Origin: Bacteroidota bacterium | Lineage (GTDB): Bacteria > Bacteroidota > Bacteroidia > Chitinophagales > Saprospiraceae | Direction of reading: 5' to 3' | Length of the DNA: 7,745 nucleotides | NCBI GenBank assembly: GCA_029573365.1 | Contig: JAKQGD010000259.1 | Span: 1 to 7,745, forward strand | Shown here: positions 1-5,931 of the stretch, one piece after another | Position numbering within the stretch: position 1 is the first letter of the stretch | Layout of the letters: every line of letters begins with the position of its first letter | Translations under genes and position numbers: made by a program | The notes under the pieces: model-generated | Database searches by the model: none | The model's input: the letters and a program-made list of their open reading frames with translations, nothing else | Told to the model about the DNA's origin: nothing

Positions 1-1
1 A

Positions 2-397
2 TATGGGTCAGCCTTCAGGATTTTTAATATTCATTGTATTTATGACCATGTAATAAATTACATCAATTCATCCCTAAGTAACATTCCGATTAAATATACC
101 CAAAGAAAAGTAGATTTAAAATTGACATACAAGCCATCAAAAAGCTTTTATTGTGATCTGAAATCGGTCATTTTAAATTCTGTATCCGTCACGAGCCATA
201 TGTTCCAGGGAATAAGTATGAAATTGCATTATGAGCCGATAAAAAAACTTAAAGGCCATAACTTTGAGTGTACTGTATCAAACCCACTTGATATCAAGAC
301 TTATTCCACAAATTTTTCAAACGATTATTACTATTATTCTCAGAATATAATAGCAGTAAGGCGTTTTGTTATATTAACATGGGCTATGGGTTTTTAA
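2..397 (+). CDS. C-terminal end of an outer-membrane beta-barrel protein (partial, runs off the left edge)
   Basis: This frame has no stop from base 2 to the TAA at 395-397, about 131 codons. In 31% GC DNA that length is unlikely by chance, so I read it as the 3' end of a gene that starts outside the window. The translation alternates polar and hydrophobic residues in short strands with turns (KVDLKLTYKPSK, GISMKLHYEPIKKLKGHNF). It has an Asn-Pro-Leu-Asp stretch where many Bacteroidota barrels have 'NNLLN/D', then a Tyr-rich loop, and ends RRFVILTWAMGF. A last strand of alternating hydrophobics with a terminal Phe is the usual outer-membrane insertion signal. The pattern fits the C-terminal barrel of TonB-receptor-like or OMP_b-brl families, but the plug and receptor domains are not visible, so substrate and exact family are unknown. 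GC (about 31% by hand count) is well below the genes downstream. A TTG start at 122 is possible but has nothing to support it. Confidence 0.6.
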   Translation, partial: YGSAFRIFNIHCIYDHVINYINSSLSNIPIKYTQRKVDLKLTYKPSKSFYCDLKSVILNSVSVTSHMFQGISMKLHYEPIKKLKGHNFECTVSNPLDIKTYSTNFSNDYYYYSQNIIAVRRFVILTWAMGF

Positions 398-420
398 ATT
401 GTTGACTGTAAAGATATTAC

Positions 421-451
421 TTGTTATTATGACCGTTTTGCATTAGCTTTG
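421..451 (+). promoter_or_regulatory. Bacteroidota-type promoter for the DUF1801/VOC unit
   Basis: TTG at 421-423 and TAGCTTTG at 444-451 are separated by 20 bases. This matches the Bacteroidota arrangement of a TTG-containing -33 element and a TAnnTTTG -7 element. Transcription would start near 457-460, leaving a leader of only about 12-15 bases before the ATG at 472. Confidence 0.6.
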
Positions 452-471
452 GGATAAAATTCAAAACCTTT

Positions 472-840
472 ATGGACAAGTACACCTCCATTGAGCAATA
501 CATTGCAGACTTTCCAGAAGAAATAGCATCAAGACTCAAACAGACACTTGAAACCATATCCCGGACAGCACCCGATGCCAAAGCCTGCATTGCGTACAAT
601 ATGCCTGCATTTAAATACCTGGGCAAACCTCTGGTCTATTTTGCAGCCTTCAAAAACCATATAGGGTTTTATGCCCTACCGTCAGGCAACGAAGCATTCC
701 GAAAGGAACTCGAAAGTTACGTCACCGGCAAGGGATCAATCCAGTTTCCGCACACAGAAGAACTGCCCCTGGGTCTGATCAGGGAGATGGTCCTGTTCAG
801 GGTGGAAGAAGTTAAGGCCGCACAGCCTGTTAAAAAGTAA
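472..840 (+). CDS. DUF1801 family protein (YdhG-like)
   Basis: This is a 122-residue cytosolic protein with the hallmarks of the DUF1801 (YdhG/YjhX-like) fold along its whole length. The N-terminal helix has the S-x-E-x-Y-I-x-x-FP pattern (residues 6-15). Next come APDAK and the YNMPAF motif (42-47), the signature KPLVYFAAFKNHIGFY (52-67), GKGSIQFP (86-93), and a closing LIREMVLFRVEE helix. The length is normal for the family. A Bacillus member has been called an intracellular iron chaperone, but most members are uncharacterised, so I assign no function. The ATG at 472 is the first in frame after the promoter and places the Y-I-x-x-FP helix at the usual distance from the N-terminus. There is no Shine-Dalgarno sequence. 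It is followed after 19 bases by the VOC gene, so the two are probably cotranscribed. Confidence 0.88.
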   Translation: MDKYTSIEQYIADFPEEIASRLKQTLETISRTAPDAKACIAYNMPAFKYLGKPLVYFAAFKNHIGFYALPSGNEAFRKELESYVTGKGSIQFPHTEELPLGLIREMVLFRVEEVKAAQPVKK

Positions 841-859
841 TAGTTAATTAACCTGAAAT

Positions 860-1705
860 ATGTTACATCCGATTTATCCCTGCCTGTGGTTTGACACAGG
901 TGCCGCTGAGGCTGCTGACTGGTATACAGGTATTTTTCCAGACTCTTCCATCAAGTCACAAAACAGCCTGGTTACATATTTTACGCTGGCAGGGCAGGAT
1001 TTCCTGGGCCTCAATGGCGGCCCCCATTTCAGCATCACACCCGGCATATCATTTATGGTGCTGACCGATGACGAGGCTTTGGTAAAACATCTTTGGGACC
1101 ATCTGGCCATGGATGGCAAAACTCTTATGCCCCTTGGCAGTTATCCCTGGAGCAGACTCTACGGATGGTGTTCTGACAAATATGGTGTCAACTGGCAAAT
1201 CATGTGTCAGGACGAAAAACCGGCTCAGATGATTGTTCCTTCCCTGATGTTTACAAGGGAAAATTCTGGCAAGGCCGAAGAAGCCATAATGCTATACACC
1301 TCATTGTTTGATACCAGCGAAGTGGTTTTTTTCAGCAGGTATGGAGACGATGCAGGCGATATGGCCGGCCAGATTAATCATGGACGGTTCAGGCTGCTGG
1401 GTAGGGAGTTTAATGCCTTTGACGGTGGCAAAAACCATGCTTTTGGCTTTAATGAAGGCGTGTCACTCGTCGTGATGTGCGACACACAGGAGGAAATAGA
1501 CAGGTTGTGGAGTGCCCTCTCGGAAGGAGGCATAGAAAGCAGATGCGGCTGGCTCCAGGACAGATACGGCATTAGCTGGCAGGTAATCCCTTCCATTTTG
1601 CCTGATTTGATGAATGACCCAACAAAAGCACCAAAGGCCACCGAAGCTTTTATGAAGATGAACAAATTTGACATCCAGGCACTGGCAGATGCCGTTAAAA
1701 ACTGA
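860..1705 (+). CDS. Two-domain VOC / PhnB-like protein (3-demethylubiquinone-9 3-methyltransferase-like fold)
   Basis: This 281-residue cytosolic protein consists of two tandem vicinal-oxygen-chelate (glyoxalase-like) domains of the PhnB/PF06983 type, about residues 3-116 and 124-243. Each copy has the A-E-E/A-A-x-x-(W/L)YT-x-(I/L)F entry helix (WYTGIFPDS at 21-29; LYTSLFDTS at 145-153), a central FxLxGxxFxxxxGG-like strand pair, and a closing G-W-x-x-(D)-(K/R)-YG-(V/I)-(N/S)-WQ strand (102-113 and 230-241). A short tail (FMKMNKFDIQALADA) matches the C-terminal helix usual in this family. The metal-binding pattern of true glyoxalases is not obvious, so a specific enzyme activity should not be assumed, and the methyltransferase wording in family names is historical. 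It lies 19 bases after the DUF1801 gene and has no promoter of its own in the gap. Its stop codon directly abuts the end of the convergent broken gene. Confidence 0.88.
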   Translation: MLHPIYPCLWFDTGAAEAADWYTGIFPDSSIKSQNSLVTYFTLAGQDFLGLNGGPHFSITPGISFMVLTDDEALVKHLWDHLAMDGKTLMPLGSYPWSRLYGWCSDKYGVNWQIMCQDEKPAQMIVPSLMFTRENSGKAEEAIMLYTSLFDTSEVVFFSRYGDDAGDMAGQINHGRFRLLGREFNAFDGGKNHAFGFNEGVSLVVMCDTQEEIDRLWSALSEGGIESRCGWLQDRYGISWQVIPSILPDLMNDPTKAPKATEAFMKMNKFDIQALADAVKN

Positions 1706-1905
1706 TTACTGCCCTGGACAAGGGACACTTACAGCTGTTATGGTACCAGTATTGCTTACCCTGAGTTTCCAGCAATTGCCATCAGGAGATTAGATAATAA
1801 CCCCGCTGCCGGGGGTTTCAAGGTATACACAAACTGCCTCATGTTTTGCCCTAAGGCTATAGTCGCAAAAAGTAAAATGCCAAATAAAGCAATTAAATAT
1901 TTCAT
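1706..1905 (-). pseudogene. Small exported protein, frameshifted (66 residues if repaired)
   Basis: The ATG at 1905-1903 opens a classic signal peptide (MKYLIALFGILLFATIALGQ), and this frame stops at 1758-1756 after 49 codons. From base 1789 the frame one base back (-1) reads SPDGNCWKLRVSNTG... and ends VSVPCPGQ with TAA at 1708-1706. That stretch looks protein-like, with alternating strand residues and two Cys (TGC 1774-1772 and TGT 1720-1718). Adding one base at about 1789-1791 joins the two parts into a 66-residue exported protein: signal peptide, PPAAG linker, then a short Cys-Trp beta module. The join cannot lie further upstream, because the second frame carries a TAA at 1792-1790. I read it as a small secreted protein with a recent one-base deletion, or a sequencing error near the GC-rich hairpin at 1801-1814. 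There is no slippery heptamer, so programmed frameshifting is unlikely. The function is unknown. If the frame break is ignored, a 49-residue exported peptide remains possible. Confidence 0.55.
1801..1814. other. GC hairpin inside the broken minus-strand gene
   Basis: CCCCG and CGGGG enclose a 4-base loop (CTGC), giving a 5-bp all-GC stem. The flanks are AT-rich. It lies about 10 bases upstream (minus-strand sense) of the inferred frameshift. It encodes part of the PPAAG linker, so it need not have a regulatory role. It is followed on the plus strand only by GTTTC, so it makes a poor terminator for the VOC gene. Confidence 0.35.
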
Positions 1906-1925
1906 TTTCAATTGGTTATTGCCCT

Positions 1926-1933
1926 CAAATATA
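1926..1933 (-). promoter_or_regulatory. -7 element for the small exported-protein gene
   Basis: On the minus strand, 1933-1926 reads TATATTTG, a full match to TAnnTTTG. It ends 20 bases before the ATG at 1905, leaving a very short leader. No TTG lies at the right distance upstream, so only the -7 half is supported. An intact promoter fits a recently broken gene or a sequencing error. Confidence 0.42.
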
Positions 1934-2039
1934 TTTCCTTTGCTGAAATAGCAGATGATTTCTATTGAATTTTTTAATTTTAATTCGGCACGATTCAAAA
2001 ACTTACCAAGGCATAAATCAGGGCTTTGGATAAATTTTA

Positions 2040-2047
2040 TAATTTTG
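2040..2047 (+). promoter_or_regulatory. -7 element for the M28 peptidase-hpt-thioesterase operon
   Basis: TAATTTTG matches TAnnTTTG and ends 19 bases before the ATG at 2067. The nearest upstream TTTG (2025-2028) is only 11 bases away, too close for a normal -33 element, so only the -7 part is supported. The same octamer precedes the thioredoxin-domain gene (4595-4602). Confidence 0.42.
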
Positions 2048-2066
2048 TCATTCATTTTTTCAAGGC

Positions 2067-3458
2067 ATGATAATCCGATCCCGTGTGTTATTTCTGTTTC
2101 TGGCTTTCTTTGCCTCTTTCCACACAGGAAAAGCACAGGACGAGGACGCACTTATGATTGCCAGAATCCACGACGAGGCCCTTGTCAATGGTAAATCATA
2201 CGAATGGCTATCCACACTGTGTACCAGACATGGAGGCAGGATAGCAGGTTCTCCGGCCTATCTCGGAGCGGCACACTTTACACAGTCTAGTCTTGGGTCT
2301 ATACCGGGAGTAACCGCCTATTTGCAGCCTTGTCAGGCCAATTACTGGGTCAGAGGCGATAAGGAAAAAGTGGAAGTTGTAAAAAGCAAAGCTGGAAAAT
2401 TTCGCCTCAATGCCCTCTCTCTCGGCAACTCAGCAGCTACTCCTACACAAGGTATAAAGGCCGAAGTTATCGAAGTCAGAAGCCTCGACGAAGTCGAAAA
2501 ACTGGGAAAGGACAAGGTCAGCGGCAAGATTATTTTTTACAACCGCCCCATGGACCCCTCAAAGATCAGAACCTTCAGTGCCTATGGTGGAGCTGTGGAC
2601 CAGAGGGTTTATGGACCCTCAAGGGCTGCAGAGTTCGGAGCCGTAGCTGCATTGGTCAGGTCTATGACTACAGCCCATGACGATTTTCCACACACCGGCG
2701 TCACTGTATACCGCGACAGTACCAAAACCGTTCCCGGCATAGCCATCAGCACCAATGACGCCGACAGGCTGAGTGATCTTCTTAAACAGGGGCCAGTAAC
2801 AGTATCTTGCAAAACTTCCTGCAAGTCTGCCGGACTCAGAGAAGCTCCCACAGTCATTGGCGAAATCAGAGGCTCCGAATATCCTGATGAGATCATCCTT
2901 GTAGGTGGCCATCTCGACAGTTGGGATGTAGGCCAGGGAGCCCACGACGACGGTGCAGGGTGCATACAATCAGTCGAAGTGCTCAGAATCCTTACCTCTC
3001 TGGGCTACAAACCCAGACGGACCCTGAGATGTGTCCTGTTTTCAAACGAAGAAAACGGCCTGGCAGGTGGAAGGACTTATGCCAGGATATCCAACGACAA
3101 AGGAGAGTTTCATCTGGCAGCTATAGAGTCTGATGCGGGCGGATTTACGCCCCGTGGATTCAGCTTTGACGCTGATACATCAGTGTTTAAAACCTATTAC
3201 CGCAATGTCAGCAAATGGCTGCCTTTGCTGGAAAGCTACGGCCTGCACTTCGAAACAGGAGGTGGAGGTGCCGACATAGGTCCCCTTAAAAGCCAGAAAG
3301 GACTCCTGGCTGGTTTGCGGCCCGACTCTCAGCGGTATTTTGATTTTCATCATACTGCCAATGACCGCATCGAAAATGTAAACCGCCGTGAACTGGAGCT
3401 CGGGGCTGCAGCCATGGCCAGCCTCGTGTACCTAATAGACAAATACGGTATAAAGTGA
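2067..3458 (+). CDS. Exported M28 family metallopeptidase, carboxypeptidase Q-like
   Basis: This 463-residue zinc peptidase is predicted to be exported. A signal peptide covers residues 1-23 (MIIRSR, a hydrophobic core, then GKA before QDED). Residues about 30-255 hold the N-terminal segment and an inserted PA-like domain. The di-zinc M28 core follows, with the expected ligands in order: His282 and Asp284 in GGHLDSWD; Asp294 in AHDDGAG; Glu328 (general base) and Glu329 in NEENG; Asp356 in ESDAG; His429 in FHHTAND. The GGHLDSWDVGQGAHDDGAG block and the FHH motif are closer to carboxypeptidase Q (plasma glutamate carboxypeptidase) than to the Aeromonas-type aminopeptidases. The likely job is trimming of peptides or dipeptides in the periplasm; the specificity is inferred. 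The ATG at 2067 is chosen because it gives a complete signal peptide just after a -7 element. The stop overlaps the hpt start by four bases. Confidence 0.92.
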   Translation: MIIRSRVLFLFLAFFASFHTGKAQDEDALMIARIHDEALVNGKSYEWLSTLCTRHGGRIAGSPAYLGAAHFTQSSLGSIPGVTAYLQPCQANYWVRGDKEKVEVVKSKAGKFRLNALSLGNSAATPTQGIKAEVIEVRSLDEVEKLGKDKVSGKIIFYNRPMDPSKIRTFSAYGGAVDQRVYGPSRAAEFGAVAALVRSMTTAHDDFPHTGVTVYRDSTKTVPGIAISTNDADRLSDLLKQGPVTVSCKTSCKSAGLREAPTVIGEIRGSEYPDEIILVGGHLDSWDVGQGAHDDGAGCIQSVEVLRILTSLGYKPRRTLRCVLFSNEENGLAGGRTYARISNDKGEFHLAAIESDAGGFTPRGFSFDADTSVFKTYYRNVSKWLPLLESYGLHFETGGGGADIGPLKSQKGLLAGLRPDSQRYFDFHHTANDRIENVNRRELELGAAAMASLVYLIDKYGIK

Positions 3459-4027
3459 ATACAAAACACAAACCAGAACTAATCGAAGTAGGAGACCTTA
3501 CATTTGTAAGGTACATAGCTGCCCGGGATATTGAAGTTAAAGTCCAGGAAATTGCTGACAGTATCAGGGAAGATTTTCACGAAAAATACCCTATGTTTTT
3601 AGTAGTTATGAATGGAGCTTTCATCTATGCTGCCGATCTGATTCGTAAGCTGGATTTTCCATGTGAGCTAAACTTCGTACGTATAAAATCGTATCACGGC
3701 ACTCAAAGCACTGGCAAGATAGACATCTATATGCCACCAAACATAGAGATCACAGGCAGACACATCATCATCGTGGAGGACATCATTGACACGGGCAATT
3801 CCATGACTGCTTTTATTAAAGAGCTTGAAGCTCAAAACCCCGAATCCATCAGCCTGACAGCCATCCTGGTAAAACCGGAGGCACACCTGCATGACCTGAC
3901 CACAGATTATCCCGGATTTATCATTCCCAATAAATTTGTAGTGGGCTATGGCCTGGATTACGATGGTATGGGAAGAAATCTCAAAGACATCTATCAGTTA
4001 TACCACGCCCAGGAGGATGAGTCCTGA
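3455..4027 (+). CDS. hpt: Hypoxanthine phosphoribosyltransferase
   Basis: This 190-residue cytosolic enzyme of purine salvage transfers phosphoribose from PRPP to hypoxanthine (and usually guanine). The PRPP loop is clear: IIIVEDIIDTGNSM at 104-117, with the acidic pair Glu108-Asp109 and the Thr113-Gly114-Asn115-Ser116 phosphate-binding turn. Also present are the NGAF strand-turn (53-56), the flexible-loop motif KSYHGTQSTG (78-87), the purine-contacting Lys140 in LVKPE, and the C-terminal VVGYGLDYDGMGRN (162-175), whose Asp168 corresponds to the Mg-binding Asp of other HPRTs. The length is typical. The start is GTG at 3455, which shares GTGA with the stop of the peptidase, so translation is probably coupled. 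A later start would cut into the N-terminal residues before the first conserved strand. It overlaps the thioesterase start by 11 bases. Confidence 0.93.
   Translation: MNTKHKPELIEVGDLTFVRYIAARDIEVKVQEIADSIREDFHEKYPMFLVVMNGAFIYAADLIRKLDFPCELNFVRIKSYHGTQSTGKIDIYMPPNIEITGRHIIIVEDIIDTGNSMTAFIKELEAQNPESISLTAILVKPEAHLHDLTTDYPGFIIPNKFVVGYGLDYDGMGRNLKDIYQLYHAQEDES
4011..4016 (+). promoter_or_regulatory. AGGAGG abutting the thioesterase start (possible but badly spaced ribosome site)
   Basis: A perfect AGGAGG sits directly against the ATG at 4017 with no spacer, inside the end of hpt (encoding Gln-Glu-Asp). Productive Shine-Dalgarno pairing normally needs several bases between the site and the start. 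The match may therefore be coincidental, with coupling to hpt termination at 4025-4027 doing the work. Confidence 0.25.
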
Positions 4028-4439
4028 TGAAAAAGCCCGGAAAGTCATTGCAGCCATGATGCAGCATGACGCTTACTCCACCTGGATGGGTATAGAAGTC
4101 CTGGAGACCACGGCCGGATTTTGCTGCGTCAGGGCCACCATCAGGGAAGAAATGCTCAATGGATTTGGCATATGCCATGGGGGTGTCACTTTTTCAATTG
4201 CTGACAGTGCTTTTGCATTTGCCAGCAACAGTCATGGTATCAAATCGGTATCTGTGGAGACCTCTATCTCCCACACGAAAGCAGTAAAAACCGGAGACAT
4301 CATCACAGCGACAGCTACTGAGCAGCACCTTGCCGGAAAACTTGCTACTTATTATGTCACCCTAACCAATCAGCACAACGATACCGTAGCTCTTTTTAAA
4401 GGCACTGTTTACAGAACAGGAACAGAATGGCTGGTATAG
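4017..4439 (+). CDS. PaaI-type hotdog thioesterase (hydroxyphenylacetyl-CoA thioesterase-like)
   Basis: This 140-residue cytosolic acyl-CoA thioesterase of the hotdog fold has the same length as E. coli PaaI. The family block is NGFGICHGGVTFSIADSAFAFASNSHG. It contains the Asn-Gly and Cys-His-Gly-Gly turn and the Asp at the start of the central helix, which in PaaI act in thioester hydrolysis. The later SVSVETSISHTKAVKTGDIITA strand pair is also typical. PaaI hydrolyses stalled ring-hydroxylated phenylacetyl-CoA, but no other phenylacetate gene is in view, so a broader acyl-CoA role is equally likely. I chose the ATG at 4017, which gives the usual short N-terminal helix MSPDEKARKVIAAMMQHD. 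An upstream frame from 3948 would overlap hpt by 80 bases and adds nothing conserved. It overlaps hpt by 11 bases and is the last gene of the operon. No clear terminator follows. Confidence 0.87.
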   Translation: MSPDEKARKVIAAMMQHDAYSTWMGIEVLETTAGFCCVRATIREEMLNGFGICHGGVTFSIADSAFAFASNSHGIKSVSVETSISHTKAVKTGDIITATATEQHLAGKLATYYVTLTNQHNDTVALFKGTVYRTGTEWLV

Positions 4440-4522
4440 AGTCATTAACACCTCCAGATTTCATACCACCACTTACATCATAACAATCAGGAATCTAAGC
4501 TAAAAATCAGCCATAGTAAGTA

Positions 4523-4547
4523 GTAAAGCAGTAAAATACAGCTTTAC
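4523..4547. repeat. Perfect 7-bp inverted repeat in the gap after the thioesterase gene
   Basis: GTAAAGC (4523-4529) and GCTTTAC (4541-4547) are exact complements around an 11-base AT-rich loop. There is no T-run after it, so it is not an intrinsic terminator on the plus strand. A weak operator or chance are both possible. Confidence 0.3.
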
Positions 4548-4548
4548 A

Positions 4549-4567
4549 ATTCGTTACTGATTCGTTA
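4549..4567 (+). repeat. Direct repeat ATTCGTTA x2 with 11-base period, upstream of a promoter
   Basis: ATTCGTTA occurs at 4549-4556 and again at 4560-4567, so the copies are 11 bases apart, about one helical turn. The second copy ends nine bases before the TTTG at 4576. Same-face tandem sites just upstream of a -33 element are a common activator arrangement, but two 8-mers in AT-rich DNA could be chance. Confidence 0.3.
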
Positions 4568-4575
4568 AAAAATCG

Positions 4576-4602
4576 TTTGCTTTGAATTTTATCGTAATTT
4601 TG
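4576..4602 (+). promoter_or_regulatory. Promoter of the thioredoxin-domain gene
   Basis: TAATTTTG at 4595-4602 is an exact -7 consensus. TTTG at 4576-4579 is a candidate -33 element, though its 15-base spacing is a little short. Transcription would begin near 4608-4611. That rules out the GTG at 4602 as a start and leaves the ATG at 4632 with a leader of roughly 21-24 bases. Confidence 0.5.
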
Positions 4603-4631
4603 TGTGTATATTGACCAATACACTGCAGACC

Positions 4632-5807
4632 ATGATGTATAAAATATTTACTTTCACACTTGCCCTCACCTTTTTAAGCAGCAGCACTGGGGCTCAGGGT
4701 ATAGATTTTTTTCATGGGCCATGGAAAGAAGCTCTTGACAAAGCAAAGGCCGAGGACAAGCTCCTGTTTGTCGATGCATACGCCAAATGGTGCGGCCCTT
4801 GCAAAGCCATGGCTAAAAATGTGTTTACACAGCAAAAAGTAGGCGATTACTTCAATGCCAATTTTATCAACCTTAAGCTCGATATGGAAGAAACAGACGG
4901 AGTAACCTTCGGCCACAAGTACGAGGTTTCTGCCTATCCTACCCTTTTCTTTATCGACGGTGAAGGAAAGGTGGTCAAAAAAGTCGTCGGCGGACAACAG
5001 CCTGATGGCCTCATATCTGCAGGAGCCGACGCCATGAAAAAAAATGACAAAAGCGGAAAATATGCCGAAAAATACGAGGCCGGAGACAGAAGTTATGACC
5101 TGATGCTAAGCTATATCAAAGCCCTAAACGCTGCAGGCAAACCAAGTCTGAAAATTTCTAATGATTATCTGAACAGCAATCCCTCCATTACCGAAAGTCA
5201 AAAGATGGCTTTTATCCTGGAAGCTGCCGTAGACGCTGACAGCCGTCTGTTTGATCAGGTGATAGCAAACAAAGACAAGATGGCAAATCTGGTGGGAAAA
5301 GAAGAATTTGAGAAAAAATGTGAAGCCGCCTGCCAGAATTCAGTCAACAAGGCCATTGAATTCGAAATGGAGTCGCTTCTGACTGAAACCATAGAAAAGG
5401 CTAAAAAAACATTTCCCGATAGGGCAGAAATATTTTCGCTTAAAAGCTCCATGATGTTTTACAAAGCATTTAAATCAGAGCAGAATTATTCAACAGCTTA
5501 TCGCAATCTGGCCAGAAAATCAGGCAAGGACGCTGAGACCCTAAAGTTTATCGTTCAGGATATCTACCATAATTTTAAGGGAAATGTCAAAATGGTCACC
5601 GATGCCACAGAATATGCAGGAAAACTATTTGACATCAAAGGCGACATGGAGTCCATGAATATTTACATCTCGCTATTGGTACACAACAAAGAAATAGACA
5701 AAGCTTTGAAAGTAGTCACGGAAGCCAGGACGCGTGCAGAAAAAAAAGGTGACACCCTGTCGGAATATGACGGCATGATTCAATACCTTAACTCTAAAAA
5801 AGCATGA
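4632..5807 (+). CDS. Exported thioredoxin-domain protein with long helical C-terminal region
   Basis: This 391-residue protein begins with a signal peptide (MMYKIF, hydrophobic core, SSSTGAQG; cleavage probably after Ala21). Residues about 25-135 form a thioredoxin fold of the thioredoxin_7/DUF255-like group: KLLFVDAYAKWCGPCKAM with the redox motif Cys54-Gly-Pro-Cys57, and the cis-proline loop AYPTLFF (Pro103). It probably acts as a periplasmic disulfide reductase or oxidoreductase; direction and partner cannot be read. Residues about 145-391 are mostly helical and Lys/Glu-rich, possibly TPR-like, with no motif I can name, and include two further cysteines, Cys230 and Cys234. A GTG at 4602 is open in frame, but it lies on the promoter's -7 element and adds ten residues before the signal peptide, so I reject it. 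ATG 4635 is an equally good start. The next gene is 124 bases downstream in the same direction. Confidence 0.88.
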   Translation: MMYKIFTFTLALTFLSSSTGAQGIDFFHGPWKEALDKAKAEDKLLFVDAYAKWCGPCKAMAKNVFTQQKVGDYFNANFINLKLDMEETDGVTFGHKYEVSAYPTLFFIDGEGKVVKKVVGGQQPDGLISAGADAMKKNDKSGKYAEKYEAGDRSYDLMLSYIKALNAAGKPSLKISNDYLNSNPSITESQKMAFILEAAVDADSRLFDQVIANKDKMANLVGKEEFEKKCEAACQNSVNKAIEFEMESLLTETIEKAKKTFPDRAEIFSLKSSMMFYKAFKSEQNYSTAYRNLARKSGKDAETLKFIVQDIYHNFKGNVKMVTDATEYAGKLFDIKGDMESMNIYISLLVHNKEIDKALKVVTEARTRAEKKGDTLSEYDGMIQYLNSKKA

Positions 5808-5931
5808 CCGCAGCCAGGTTTGATTTTAACATTATTTAACAGTGCCTTTTATTGTGACTGTGCCTAACCAAAAGAGTCTTATTGACAGCAACTTGAAGTG
5901 TTTTTTTTCACAAAACAAAATAAAAAATAAA

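Noticed and set aside
1378..1728. 116-residue minus-strand frame inside the VOC gene
   Set aside because: It is antisense to a conserved second VOC domain, with no recognisable features.
1789..1815. Programmed ribosomal frameshift in the small exported-protein gene
   Set aside because: There is no slippery heptamer before the junction, and a TAA sits in the target frame just upstream of it. Mutation or sequencing error is simpler.
1801..1817. Hairpin as a terminator for the VOC gene
   Set aside because: It lies about 95 bases past the stop, has only GTTTC after it, and is part of the coding sequence of the minus-strand gene.
1756..2151. 131-residue minus-strand open frame spanning the gap and the 5' end of the peptidase gene
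   Set aside because: Its first 80 or so residues overlap the upstream region and signal peptide of the peptidase and look random. Only the part from the ATG at 1905 resembles a protein, so it is described as the small exported-protein pseudogene.
2609..2969. Two minus-strand frames of about 117 residues inside the peptidase gene
   Set aside because: They are antisense to a gene with intact catalytic motifs and have the biased composition of shadow frames.
3948..4016. 23-residue N-terminal extension of the thioesterase
   Set aside because: It lies wholly inside hpt, has no family resemblance, and would make the protein longer than usual.
4602..4631. GTG start ten codons upstream of the thioredoxin-domain protein
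   Set aside because: The GTG overlaps the -7 promoter element and would be upstream of the transcript start; the extra residues precede a good signal peptide.
5842..5931. GTG start 30 codons upstream of the coiled-coil protein
   Set aside because: It would place 30 polar residues before an evident signal peptide that begins at the ATG at 5932.
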